The position numbers were made by a program, and so were the translations under genes. From NCBI GenBank assembly GCA_965649825.1, contig OZ287704.1:124001-188000 (forward strand): a stretch of 64,000 bases of DNA. Direction: 5' to 3'. Below the pieces are notes generated by a model, which made no database searches, had not been told where the DNA came from, and saw nothing but the letters and a program-made list of their open reading frames with translations. Shown here piece after piece: positions 47,787 through 60,086 of the stretch. Positions within the stretch are counted from its first letter, which is position 1, and every line of letters begins with the position of its first letter. The stretch comes from Penicillus capitatus (Eukaryota > Chlorophyta).

Positions 47787-48370
47787 ATGCTTTTTACGCG
47801 GCCGTTCTTATGCGAATCTCCGAACGGCGAACCGCTCGAGTCCTCTGAACATTGCCTGGGCAGAGAGATGAGGCAGGTGTTCCCTGTGACATAAGCGGAA
47901 AGAACTCTTCGTCGAGGCGGCCGTCAGTTTCACGCGCTTCTGTCGCGAACGCCGTGGAGATTGCGTTTTCGACGGTGTAACGTGTGTCGGTTTCGGGAGT
48001 TGTCTGTGGTCCTAACTCCCTCGAACGTGGAAGGCAGAACAGAACGGCCGACCTTCACCGCTACGCTTCTCCTGGCGAACGACGACGCCGTGTGCACGGC
48101 ATCGGTTTCTCAATGGATCAACACACGTCGTCGTCGTTGATGATGCAGAAGGTCTTCGAGGATGTATAGGTCAATGGCAACGCGCACGAACCAGAAAGCG
48201 ATGGCCTTCGCAGAGCATCCGAAAAGTCACAGCAGTTCTCGGTGTCCGGTATTGAATGGAACGGCAGTGTGCCATGGGATGGAGATGTTTATCTATGCGC
48301 TTCGCGAATGCGAGTCGGCAGCGTCCGCCGCATGAGTCTCATTGCAAAAAAGAGAGGATGCTTAAACTGA
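47787..48370 (+). CDS. Small multi-exon gene of unknown function (Q)
   Basis: Exons 47787-47876, 47928-47974, 48034-48163 and 48236-48370 give 133 residues. Introns are 51, 59 and 72 bp, all GT-AG, and phases close to a single stop. The protein starts MLFTRPFLCESPNGEPL, has a basic middle (ERRRRVHGIGF) and ends with a tryptophan-containing part (VSGIEWNGSVPWDGDVYLCA) and a basic tail. No domain is recognised. It is divergent from gene F and convergent with gene G. Support comes only from splice signals and uninterrupted phase, so the model could be wrong in detail. Confidence 0.38.
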
Positions 48371-48529
48371 ATCCAAACAGAGAGCGACTCTTGCGTCTCT
48401 CTTTTCTGAGTAAGACGTACTAACAAGATGTTTCCGAACATCGAAAGCCAAAAATTGCTCGGATCTCATCTTGAATGAAATGAACATAGGCTGTGCGTAA
48501 GGACCAATTGCCCGTGCGGCTGGACCGCA

Positions 48530-49189
48530 CTAGAAGACAAAGTTTGCAGCCGGCGGCGGATAGACATCTGCAACTCCGTCCGTCGCAACGATGCCGGTGA
48601 CTTCGATGTCCAAAACGGCGCCTTTGGTCAATGCTTGCATGTGATACGTTGGCGTGATCTCGCTGCCACTTTTGGGAATCGTTCCAACCAGACCACCATC
48701 TTCGTAGATCGCAATGTCATTCGTATTGGCAACAATCGTCACGGCATGCGGACCAGTGCCCTTGAGAATTTTGCTGGGACCGACTGTGTTGAATCTGCCT
48801 GTCCAGTAGACCCAGTTCGCCGACTTGCCGTTGTTTGTGGTGCGAAGAATGGCCTGAGACATGACGGTGAACTTGGTCTCCGATGTTTTGTCTGTCTCTT
48901 TCACGTTGATATGGAACGACGTCGCCGCTCCGACTCGCGACGTGGGAGCCAACGACACTCTCGTCCATACATTGCTGCCTTCCAAACCGGGAGTCGTATA
49001 GGTGATGCACGACTCGCACGAACAAGGTCCGACGACTGCGGCGAGATTTGAGCCCTGTGAGATCTGAAACGGCCTGTGGCATTGACTGTCGTTAAAAGAC
49101 GAGATGGTGCGGGCGGGGACTTACAGACGACAATCTTTGGCCTGCGCAGCCACGGCAAGGAAAGCAAGCACAATGAGGAATGTCTTCAT
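48530..49189 (-). CDS. Secreted protein of unknown family (G)
   Basis: Exons from the right: 49125-49189 and 48530-49073 (intron 49074-49124, 51 bp, donor GTAAGT), giving 202 residues. The start is a classical signal peptide (FLIVLAFLAVAAQA) with cleavage likely after AQA. The mature protein begins KDCRLPFQ and has a cysteine cluster CSCESC near residue 40. The rest is a beta-rich, Thr/Val/Gly pattern (WTRVSLAPT, VTIVANTNDIAIYEDGG) resembling a small jelly-roll or lectin-like fold, although no family is identified. Cysteines are confined to the N-terminal part. A secreted or surface role is likely; nothing more can be said. Confidence 0.65.
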
Positions 49190-49383
49190 GTTAAGCACAA
49201 ATCGAGAGATGCGCTGTCAAAGAGTGCTCAAAGCGCGGCGACAATGATGACTTCAGACGCCTGAGCGACAAATGGCGAAAAACCGCGGAAGACTTGCGCA
49301 AAGATAATCCGCTCGTCAAGACAACGTGAATGCGGTTGGAGGTATTTGTAGGCGAATGCCGCCCAGAATATCCTGGTAGATGC

Positions 49384-49470
49384 GCAAATTGTGGGCGGAA
49401 AGGCAAACCGTCTGGTAGGCGGAATGCAAATTGTGGGCGGAAAGGCAAACCGTCTGGCGGGCGGAATGCA
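49384..49470 (+). repeat. 42-bp tandem repeat, two copies
   Basis: The unit GCAAATTGTGGGCGGAAAGG... starts at 49384 and 49426, with a few extra bases of a third copy. It lies upstream of gene G in non-coding DNA. Confidence 0.85.
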
Positions 49471-49876
49471 AAATGTTTTGTGCACGAAGGGATTTTTTGG
49501 GTTTATTTTCCGCTGAGGTGATGCTTCTTCTTATTTTTCTTCGAGTTGTACATAACAAATGCGTAAAGCATCGAGATCTTCAGCAAAGATCCGCCAACAG
49601 CAAACCCTAATAGGGAAGAGAGGCCATCGGGGCAAGACGCGCTAAACTCTCCGTGCTGTCGCACACTTAGAAGAAACGTTCGCTAAAACCATCGCTTTTC
49701 ATCAAATACGGCATCGATCGTCCTTGGTCTCAGTCTAGTCATACTCATACTATCGACACCAAAAAATCCTCGAGATCACGGATGATGCTGACAGACGGAC
49801 ATTTGCCCGAGTCTCAAGCCCTCAGGAGATGGATCTTATCTCATGGCAGCACTTGCAAACCGCTCTGTCAAACTCC

Positions 49877-50559
49877 TCACCACTGGGAACCGAGCTTCGT
49901 TGATATGTCAAAGCCTAGATCTGTTCTCTGCCGGACTGCTGAGACCTGGAAGCTCAGATACGAGGCTGGATAAGAATCGACAAAAAAGCGATCGATCGAA
50001 TAGGTTTTATGGACCGTTACCACCGCCCCACTGTGTTCCACAAGTGAAGCACACTCCCTCCTCAGTCTCACTTTCGAATACTCATAACGTTAGGTGCCGA
50101 AGTCTTTGCAATGCAACTTGCATTCGGTGCAAAATATCTGTCAGCACTGGTCACTCGTTCCTTCATGGCGACTGTTTGACATGCATTTTCTTCATCTGGT
50201 CGGATGTGCAGCAACAGGACATCGAGTGCTTTTGCACAGCAGTGGTAGGAGAACGCAGGCAGAAGATGAGGATGAAGAGCAGGCGTCTGTCTCCCTTCCT
50301 GCGTTTCCAGATCTGCGAATATGGCTGAGGGTTGCATGAAGAAGACATGACAGCAACCGTTTTCGTTTGGTTTCGTCCAACGGTTAGAGCGGTATTGTGC
50401 TGTGCGTCGTGACCGGAACTTACCGTCTCGTGTCGAGGAGATTGCGCCAGGCGAAGTGTGTATGAGCCTGGCATCGAGCCGCTTCAAAATCTGTCAAATA
50501 TCTGCGTTTCTCTCTTTATCCTCCAAAAGCTTCCATCGCCCGTTTCACACTTTGGGCAT
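49877..50559 (-). CDS. Possible small multi-exon gene (P)
   Basis: Exons from the right: 50551-50559, 50424-50490, 50072-50312 and 49877-50030, giving 156 residues. Introns are 60, 111 and 41 bp; the second has a GTAAGT donor. Phases close to the TGA at 49877. The protein has AFSYHCCAKALDVLL, MKERVTSADRYF and a C-terminal segment TVHKTYSIDRFFVDSY. No family is recognised. Its start codon is only 40 bp from that of paralogue D on the other strand. The nine-base first exon is the weakest part of the model. Confidence 0.35.
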
Positions 50560-50599
50560 CCGCAGCGTCTGTCCAGACGTGTGACGCAGTAGCCAGGCA

Positions 50600-53500
50600 A
50601 TGGACTCCCTGCTTCGCACCGTGCAATTGGCTTTGAAGCGGCCTTCAGAGATGTCGATTGGTCAAGCAGCTATGCTATGTCTCATTCTCACACTTTCAGT
50701 CATTCACGTCGCCACAGGTCATCGAATAAAATCGACCATTCCAGATCTATATTCGCTGTGCAGTTGTATGGACAACTGACTGACTGTAGGCGAACAACGT
50801 AGACTGCATCAGCAGCAGGGGAGAAGGCAGTGTGTGATGTCCGAGCGGCAGCTGCAAGAAGCCCTAAGCCAGGCAGAACGAGGAAGCACCATCTGTCTTG
50901 ATGCGATTGCCGTGACTTTGACACATCCCCTCGTCGTCAACGTACCCAATGTGACAATTGAGGGCAGCGCCGAGTCGAGGACCACCATCCGTTGCCCTGA
51001 AAACGGCAGCAGCGGTGCCTTTGTCATCAGGCACGTCTTGAGATCACAGATCTGGTAAGGAATGATGGTGCAGGGAAGAGGGGACGCTCATAAGGTCACT
51101 TAACATCACGTTCTGCAGAAAGCACTCGGCTGTGACGATCGAAGCGGATACATCGGGGCCCAGTAGAAAGATGGAGGTCACATTCGAAGACGTGCATTTC
51201 CTCCGAAACGGCAGACGCAATGAACACATCTTTGGTGCAGCTGTTCGATCAAGCGCCTGTCTGAACAGTCCTTGTCCAAAACGTCTCCTGCGATTCATCT
51301 CCTGTCACTTCTCGGAGAACACATCCTTACAAGGAGGCGCCATCTTTGCGGAGAATGCAGATGTCGAGATCGCGAATTGTGTCTTCGTGCACAACCGAGC
51401 GATGCTGAATGGAGGTGCCCTCTGTGTCCGTCACTCTCAGAGTGCCACTCTCAACATCGTCGATTCGGATTTCGATGGAAATGAAGCACAGTGGGACGAT
51501 ACGCCGTCTTATCTCCAAAACCTCGATCTGCTGGACACCCTGAATCAAACTTTGAGCAGTGTTGGGGCGGGAGGCGCCATCTTTGCAGAGAACCCCGCTG
51601 CCGCTTCGATTGGCCGATCTGTCTTTGCGAACAATACCGGGTGCCAAGGGGGAGGGGCTATTGCCGTTGTCCATGGTGGCATCTTACCTGAACAGAATAG
51701 CACCTATTCCTTGCGCATTCACGATTCCCTCTTCGACGACAATGCTGCCTTCTGTGGCAAACCGACCGATGGTCTGGAAATCGTTTTGGGAAGAATGGAA
51801 GTACGGGGAGGGGGTTCTCTGTTTTACAATTCTCTTGACGAGACGTTGATTGCATGGGACATCCGAAACACATCATTCGAGCGAAACTGGGCCAATCTGG
51901 GCGGCGCTCTGTTTTTTCAGTCCTTCCAACCATCAGCTGCGCAGCATACCATAACCAACTGCTCCTTTTCAGAGAACATTGGATTACGAGCAGGCGGCTC
52001 GTTGATGGCATTGGGCAGTCGGGTTCTCATCAAGAGCAATCGGATTACACAGAGTCGGTCGACTTTTGGCGGCGGGATCTGTTTATGGAACAAGGCTTGT
52101 GTAAGCTCCACTGAAGATCCTGATCGCCCAGGTATCCCGAACATCGTCGAAGGATGTACGGCAATCTACGGCGGAGGTCTCTTTGCTGACAGCTCAGGTA
52201 CGCCCTCTCCGTTGAGTCACCGATGCATAGCCGAGATGAGATGATCATATAGGTCTCACTCTTGCTTCTTTCTTGATTCTTCGCAACAATGTAGCCTATC
52301 GCAGTGGGGGAGGTATCAGTGTTACCCATACCTTAATGCCGAACGTACTCCAGGGTCTCATCATCGAGAGCAATGCGGCTTTGCTTGGTGGCGGTGTCGA
52401 TGTACTCGATGCAAGCAATTTTACAATCACAGCTTTCCAAGACCAGCAGATGATTTTCAAGAATAACACAGCTAACATCGGAGGAGGGATGAATTTCCAA
52501 TCGGCAGCACCAGCATTCGTCGTCGTTACGGTAAGGAAACCTTCCCTGAGATGTCTCCATCTTCTCTCTGGATGACAGATGGAGGACACGGAGTTTATAT
52601 CTAACCAAGTGTTGCCATTGGACACACCAGAGATGGAAAGATTTGAAGCAGAATCCGCAACATATGAGCCACTGCCCTCCGTTCCTGTACACTCGAACGT
52701 GACAGTCAAGCCCGACAATAAAAGGTTCATCAGTTACTTGACGAGCATTCCCTCTGGACATGGCGGCGGCATTTGCATGGAGTTTTTGAGCACGACGGCT
52801 TTGGTCATTGTCGAAGTTAGGTACAAGAATGTCCTCGTACGGAATAACACCGCTGTTGTGGGAGGTAAATGGATGGCGTGTTGGCAGGGAATGAATGACT
52901 TGCGTGTTTTAGGTGGAATGTCTATCCACATGACAAACCAGTTTTGGAATCAGGATAACAGAACAACCTGTTTTCCATCTCTCATCGGTTTTGTCACCTG
53001 TCAGAAATTCGATATACACAACGTCACCGTGATTCAGAATCGAGCATACCTCGCTGGGGGTATATTCTCATCTCTTCCAGACGGCGTTGCCGTGTCGTGC
53101 CGTCCTGGAGGAAAGAAGTGGACTCCGCGGCGACGCGGTGGACTGGATACAATTGAAGACCAGCTGCGACAGCATTGCTCGAATTTCAGTGATAACAGTT
53201 TGGTGGATGGATCCGACAATCAAGCTCAAGCCGCCACCCGAGTCGTCTCTTTGTGGGTCGAAGGAGGACACAGTCGTTTGGAAGAGCTGGTGGCTGGAGC
53301 GCCCCTTACTGTTCCTTGCTCCAACGCGGACGGTGCAGCAGATGGATGTCCGCTACGAATCGCCGTCAAAGATGCTTTTAACCAGACGATTCGAACGGGG
53401 ATCGACGATGCCAGTCTGGATCTAACGCTCATTTCGAAGGCCATCGTTGGGGATCTGAGATACACAGCAGTGGACGGCATGGCCGTGATCAACAACACAC

Positions 53501-55824
53501 GTGCCTGGGGTATCGATCGGAACAGCACGGTGAAGATTGTCAGTGAGAGGGACCGAAGCATCCAAGTCGTCTTGCGGATCTCCATCAGGAAGTGCTATCC
53601 AGGAGAGATCGATCAGAGGGACGTCTGCAATAGCTGTCCCGTGGATCAGTACAGTTTTGTTCCTGCACTTAGCAGATGTCAGAGCTGTGAGGGCAATGCC
53701 GAGTGCCGTGGTGGCGCAGCTCTGGTCCCAAAGGATGGATACTGGCACTCCACTCCATTCTCTCCTGTGTTCCGCGAATGCATCCTTCTGGTTGCCTGTA
53801 GCTACGCTGGGAGAGAAGAAAAGCTGACGCTGTTTTACCAAGATGCCCTTGAACTGCAGGAGCAACTGTCGAAGTTGGACAGCTATGTCTTGAACGAAGA
53901 CCAGCGTCCAGATTTCTCTGAGGTCTATCCCCAGTGTGCTCTGGGGTACGAGGGTCTGCTCTGCGGTTCTTGCCAGTCTGGCTATGGCCACTCCTATACA
54001 GGAGAATGCGAATCCTGTCGAAACGAAGAGGCGACCAACAGCTTCTTCCTCTTCTTGACCGGTCTATGGCTATTCGTCATCGTTGGTATCAACTGCGGAA
54101 TCACAATGGTATCCACCGAGACCAGAGTCGCCTTTGCGAAACTTGAGATGCAAGTTGCTTCCACTTATCACAATCGCCAATTGTCGAGACCGTACCACAT
54201 CAACACGGAAGAGCTCCCCAGAACAGAACAGACGAGTCATTCCGGTTCGGCTGGATGCCTTCCCTCGTCCATTCTTTAATGTGGAGGTCTAGATGACGCA
54301 TCGCACACGGACACCAACGATGATGAAAGCTATCTCCTTAGCGAACGATATATCTCGACCATTCAATGGACCGAAACCCTCAAAGCAAGAGTCTCCGTCG
54401 CTTTTTCGCATGGAATTGAGTCCCGCTTTCTCTGCCACTAGATCTTCGTCAACTATCTGCAGGTCACCTCTATCGCCATCCATCTGCAGCTGGAATGGAC
54501 AACTCTGCTGAGAGGGTTATTTAGAGCACAAGGTAAAAGTGGCTGGCCATACACCAGGGATGCGCTGAAGATTTTTTGTTTGATAGGGGCGTTTGTTGGA
54601 CTGACGGCGGCTCTGGTGTCCGTTCCTTATGAATGTAACTTCAGCCACGGCGGAACGCCTCCCTCCTCCATTGCTGCTCTGTGGATGCGCCTTGCCACCC
54701 CTTTGATTGTTCAGGGAGCACTGATCCTCACTTATGCCATCTCCTGGATGATTCGGACGGTCCATCAAAGGACGACCGGGATCCGGTGTGGCGGCCGGAC
54801 CAGATGGAAGCGACTCGGTACCTGTACCATCATCATTTTCATCGTGTCCATGTACTTCTCCTACATCCATGTGGTGAGAGAGCTGCTCAGAGCGATCAAC
54901 TGTGTGGAGATCGACTCTCCCAGAGCGTACGTTCCATCCGATCACCCATACGTACAATACGCGACAGAATCTGTGCAGCATGTCTGGGCAGAGGACACGC
55001 GAATCGTCTGTCTGCAGGGAAGCCATCTTCCAGTTGCCATCGTTGGATTTGTCGGGCTCTTCTTCGCCTTTTGCTGGATCATTTGGATCATCGCCTGGCT
55101 TCCTCTCAATCGGAAGAAGCACAACGACACAGCGTTCATCTCCCGATACTGGTTCCTCTATCAAGCCTACCGAAAAGAGTGGTACCGAGTGTCGTGGGAG
55201 TCAACAATTCTCCTTCGGAAGGCATTGATCTCTGCCGTCATTGTATTTTCGAATCACCTCGGGCCAACATTGCAAGCCACACTGTGTGCGAGCATCCTTC
55301 TCCTTGCGCAATCCTTTCAGTCTTTTCTCTCCCCTTTCAAAGTAACGGAGTATCATATCGCTGTCCCCGAGTATTCTGGGTCACTTTTCAAAGCACTCCA
55401 TTTACCCAAGTGTGCATCTCAATGGCGCCAATTGAACAATGCTATCCATCTGAATACCCTCGAGACGGCTTCGTTGACATGTTCTTCGATCGTTTTCTTT
55501 TCGGCCATTGTATTGCACGATCCAAGTTCATCTGGTGCTGGAAAAGTAGTGACAGAACTTTTTGCCTTTATGTCGAATCTGCTCTTCGTGCTTTACATTA
55601 TCTATCGCCTTTACGCTGGTCTGCACATCATACTTGACAACAAACTGGAATTCGGCAGGCCCATTTTTATGGCACAGCATCCACCGGGTATGGGGATTCG
55701 CAGTCTCGCCAGAAAAGCATGGGAATTCATTTGTCTGTGGGTGGATAATAATCTACCGTTAGATCGCGATCCGGGAAATTCTGTAGATGATCGCAGCATC
55801 CCCGATCCTCCCGTCGAGGCTTGA
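50600..55824 (+). CDS. Paralogue D: Pmp-like beta-helix ectodomain plus polytopic membrane protein
   Basis: Nine exons: 50600-50717, 50790-51030, 51074-52197, 52253-52530, 52579-52864, 52913-54244, 54293-54384, 54442-54532 and 54587-55824, giving 1,599 residues. The signal region (AAMLCLILTLSVIHVA) sits after an 18-residue leader and before the first intron, as in B. The beta-helix has NTSLQGGAI and NRAMLNGGAL repeats; then AFNQTI, GIDDASL, CYPGE, GYWHSTPFSP and CGSC; then the membrane bundle with YFSYIHVVRELL and YRLYAGLHIILD. Introns 51031-51073 (CAG|GCACGT) and 54385-54441 (AAA|GCAAGA) have GC donors. Intron 52865-52912 (48 bp) is stop-free and a multiple of three, called by position in B and C. 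It stands 25 kb away from the A-B-C cluster. Confidence 0.85.
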
Positions 55825-57125
55825 GCAAAGCTGGCTCGATCTGCCTCTGTGCACGTCTCAGTATGCTAATCAGTTTTTAAGGCATCTGCATTCACAAAAA
55901 ATCGAAGCCCGTTTGATCCTTCCTGTCGTTTCTGTCTTTTTTTCGTGATGTTGCGAGTTCGTCCTCTCCCTCGCTCGGACTCGCAAACCTTGAACGATAC
56001 ATCCAACGTGCAAGACCTACGGTTTTGATCAAGCACAAATCATGTCGGCTGTTTGACGTTTTCGTATCCTCCATGATGGATATCGCTAAAAATGACCGTA
56101 TGATATGATCCCATCTCGCAAGGGTGCCCCTTCGACGTATTCTGTGACTCGATCACACCCTGCATGACCTGAACAGGGATGGGAGACATCTATGAACCCT
56201 GATGCTTTCTGCAGTGTTAGCGAAATCCATGTTGCATGCGCCACTTTCTAGTCTTCGGTGAGGATACCTCATCTGACTTGCTTGTCAGCCTTTTTGGGAT
56301 GTTATATGGTTGAGACAGATTTCATTGATGTACGCCACTGTTTTATCTTGATGCCGACAGTCATATCGTTTTTCTTTTCCAAGAGATGTCCTGTAGTTTT
56401 TAGTTGATGTCTGAGTAAGGCTCGCTCGGTGTGGCACGACACAAAACAGATGTTGTGCACCCAAGACTCCATTGACTGATAAAATCGTTCACTTAGATCG
56501 AATCTGTTTGCGATCTTCGTTCGCGTTCGAATGTGTTCAGAGTCCCGAGAGACTTCGCAGCAAACGCACGTCCCCTTTAATATCACCCGATGTCGTGATA
56601 CAAAATAGCGCCGCCTGAGATAGATGGCTATCAAAGACTGTATACACTGAGGAAGGTAGAGTCGTCATCACCGGAGGCCGCATGTCACGCAGGCGTCCTA
56701 AAAGACTTGATGGTTGATGGGACAGCGTGTGAACACAGCGTCGCGTACAAGACGTGCATCGAATTCGCTCATCGCGTTAGATATCGGGGTCGACAACGCA
56801 AACTCTCTTCAATGCGGCGCGCTGATCGTATCGTACTGTTCTGCGCTCGACATATACATCTACCGATTGCACGGATGAGGATGCCCGCCGAGATCCCTTT
56901 TACTTGTCAAATCGTCCAAGTCATGATAGGTTTGTTCACACGAACAGATCTGCAAGCTCGTCGATGCTTGCACCTGACCATTGCTTAAAGTATTGCTACA
57001 GATATGTCATTCGCATTTCTTTTTCCAATCAATAAAACTCGATGCGCGATGAGAAGGATTTTTAGGCAATTTCGGAGGGACAAGACTGTCGCCTCTCTAG
57101 ACCCACTCTCAGATACCGCATGGGT
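55825..57125. other. Intergenic, nothing recognised
   Basis: Only short competing frames (for example 56707-56988 plus and 56302-56634 minus). No domain, signal peptide or splice chain was found. Confidence 0.5.
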
Positions 57126-58882
57126 CTATCGGAGATTTTCACACGGATGATTTGGTAGCATTGGAATAGACAGTCCATCCTCTTCTTCGGGAACAATCGT
57201 CACGACAGGTGCTCTGTAGTCCTTTGCGCGTTTTCCGATCTCTGATCCGATACAGAAAATCGCAGCAGCAATCAGAAGAAAAAATGCTGCAAACCCGATT
57301 CCTAATCGATACGCGGTGCTGTCACTTCTGTCGAAATTATCCGACAGAAGATCGATGAGCAAACCAAAGAGGGGAGCTGATGGCATGTCTCCCAATAGAT
57401 GAATGGTGATGGCGCTCAGACTGGTCGCCAATGGCCTCAAATGCAGTGGGACAGACCACATCGATTCAGCAGAGAGGGGTCCCTACACACAGCAACGTTA
57501 CATACATCCACCCCCACGGGCGCAATGGTATTACCATCGAGAGGAAGAGACAGGTGAAACACACCATGAAGGGAAGAAGAAAGACTTCGAATTTTTTAAT
57601 GAAGAGGAAAGAAGGGGCCATGACAAAGGCACAGATCAGATCAGAAAGACATGAAAAGCTGAGGGTTGTCGAGATCGACGATCCCAAGCGATCGACCACT
57701 GCGCCTCCAGAAAGGATGCCAATCGTTCCCGTCAGCAACACCAATCCGCCAATCCACAAATCTGTACCATCCAAGTGAAACATGGCTTCGGCTATTTTCG
57801 CCCCCCAGTAGGACAGCACGCCCAGAACGCCGACGTGAAAGCAGTTGCCGAGAACAGGCACGGTATAGGCAGGATGCGAAAAGATCAAGCAGGTGTCATT
57901 CCATAAGGTTTTCAATGCAGAGACAGCGCCACCTGGACAGCAGGAAATGACATTTGAGTGAGAACAAGTGTGATATCCACCTTCTGGCGAAGATCTCTGT
58001 CCTGTATTGATGGTAAGTGGCGGAACACGAAAGCAGTAGATGATGAAAGGCGCCATAATAAATGTTTCGACGAAAAAAGTGCTTCTCCAGGTACCAAAGA
58101 TCGCCACACAGACAGTTCCGTAGACGTAGCCCAGTGCATAGCCACAAGGGATGGCAAGATGGAGAATAGCGATCCACAGCGTGACCTTATCGCGAGGCGC
58201 ATTATCATCTGTCACAGATTGCGCTTAGGTATACGATCTTCTGTGAATGGGGAGCTGTACCGATGAACGCGGGACCGATGGCCAGGACAGCAGCCTCGCC
58301 AAAGCCGACAAAGATTCGGCACAATGCCATGGAGTAGAAATCGGCTGCGAAGCCACAGAGTCCCACAGCAATGGCCCAAACAAGCGTCCCCATTCCCACC
58401 AGCCGAAACGGATTGAAATAATAAATGGCCTGAGAAAACAGAGGAGAGCCAACGAGAATGCCAACCATGAAGAGGGAGGCCAGAAGGCCGTCTTCAAAAT
58501 TGGACAGGCCGAATTCTCCCTGCATCCACCCGAGCCATGTGGACAGATGAAGGTGCATGAGCAGGGACGACTTGGAATCCAGAGCCGTCTGGGTCTTCCT
58601 CCGTTCTCCGCTTTCCATTGACGCTGTTCGATGCGAAGGCGCCTGGGACATGCCGTTCAGTATGACCACGGCTTGCGAACGAGGCATACCTCTGTCCATG
58701 TAGATGAAACAGAACATCAGAGTCAGGACGACGAGCAACGTGCCCGGACGGACGGCGGCACGGCTCTGTTCGTCGTGCTGTGTCTCTTGGCGCATTTCTG
58801 TCGACAGGCACTCCGGAAATGATTGGCGTCGCCACTCAAATGTCGTTGATAGCAGTACCTGTCCTGTCGTCGACGGCAGCAT
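57126..58882 (-). CDS. Spinster-like major facilitator transporter
   Basis: Exons from the right: 58261-58882, 57535-58208 and 57126-57482 (two 52-bp introns), giving 550 residues. The protein has about 12 hydrophobic segments. The first ends FCFIYMDRG, the tryptophan/glycine pattern of Spinster (Spns) proteins; FEDGLLASLFMVG and CRIFVGFGEA mark the second to fourth helices, and FIDDNAPRDK followed by AIPCGYALGYVYG is the conserved loop and fifth helix of that family. Spns members export sphingosine-1-phosphate or lysophospholipids from lysosomes or the cell surface; the substrate here is unknown. A 60-residue polar insertion follows the first helix. It is divergent from the methyltransferase gene by 98 bp. 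Confidence 0.85.
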
Positions 58883-58980
58883 GACGCTCGAGGCGTCGTC
58901 CAGGATATATGGCCCGATTCACGTGACTAGACTCACACGTTAGCTCATCTCACACTCGATTTCTATATGATTCGTAAAGG

Positions 58981-60086
58981 ATGACGACAGACAGCGTGTG
59001 GAAGGCGAAGCTACGGGGAAGGTACTCAAAAATTCGTGCTGCGAGTCGAAAACAAGAGCCAGAACGCGTGACAACGGGATCTGAGGCTGATGCACGAAAA
59101 GATCTCTTTAGCACGATCGTCCCCATCTACGATCAAGTCGACGATGCACCTTTCTACGTTGGAACTAGTGGGTCGGAGATTAGGTCAATGATGTCATGAG
59201 TCTGGGTCAGCATTGGGAATGGAAGAGACGCTGTGTGCTGTATTCGGGCGCTCGGTTGGGTTCACAGGTCCTGGACGTTTGCTGTGGAAGCGGAGACTTG
59301 ACATACTTATTGGCAAAGAGAGTGGGACGTCATGGAAGCGTGCATATGAATGAGAGAGATCTCACTCTTTTTAAACGATCTATGTGCAGGTCGTGGGACT
59401 CGATTTCTCTCAGAGAATGTTGGACCTGGCCAAGACAAAGGCGCAGAAGGCATCCCAGGAGATGGCCGACATCGAGTCGCGTTTCTGACGTGTTGTGACG
59501 TTTTTCATGATGTCGACGTGTAGATGGCTGGAGGGCAATGCCTTGGATCTACCGTTTGCTGAGGCGTCGTTCGATGCCGTAACAGTTGGCTACGGTCTGC
59601 GAAATGTAACAGATATCTCCCAAAGCCTTCGCGAAATTCACCGAGTCCTCCGACCAGGTCCTCCACAAACGTAACCGTTACCATTCAGGGAGTGTAAGAG
59701 AGGTGTAGGTGCAAAGATGTCTATTCTGGACTTCAACAATGCCACTTCCAATCCACTGGTGGATACTTTTCAAGTTTACCTCTCTTCAATTTATGCACAT
59801 CATCTAGAGATTGCATAGGATGTCATGCTCAATGGTGTCGTTGTGCCTGTGACGCGTCTCGTGGGAATGGAAGATGAGTACAAGTACTTGAGGTCCTCTA
59901 TCCAACGCTTCCCTGAAGGTCATCGTCGTACCTCATGGATATCAGACCTCTTCTCATACCATGGGCATGTTCTCAGGCCCCGAGCTCGAAGCTTTGGCAA
60001 TGGATGCCGGTTTCGGCCAAGCTCGACATTTTGAGATTGCTGGTGGATTAATGGGGATACTCGTCGGACAGAAACCGCGCGTGTAA
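58981..60086 (+). CDS. UbiE/MenG-family quinone methyltransferase
   Basis: Seven exons: 58981-59136, 59184-59339, 59390-59475, 59524-59657, 59709-59773, 59819-59918 and 59977-60086, giving 268 residues; introns are 45-58 bp. [20 protein letters not shown] is the family start; DVCCGSGDL is the S-adenosylmethionine site; GYGLRNV, VLRPG and SILDFN follow; the end [14 protein letters not shown] is typical. The form with [18 protein letters not shown] and [11 protein letters not shown] is closer to plastid MenG (methylation of 2-phytyl-1,4-naphthoquinone, phylloquinone synthesis) than to mitochondrial COQ5. That points to photosynthetic ancestry. The N-terminal about 45 residues are basic, but no clear targeting peptide is seen. 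Reaction assignment rests on family motifs. Confidence 0.85.

Noticed and set aside
54681-55637. 318-residue plus-strand frame in another phase
   Set aside because: Overlaps the membrane exon of paralogue D, which is conserved in all four genes; the alternative frame is not.
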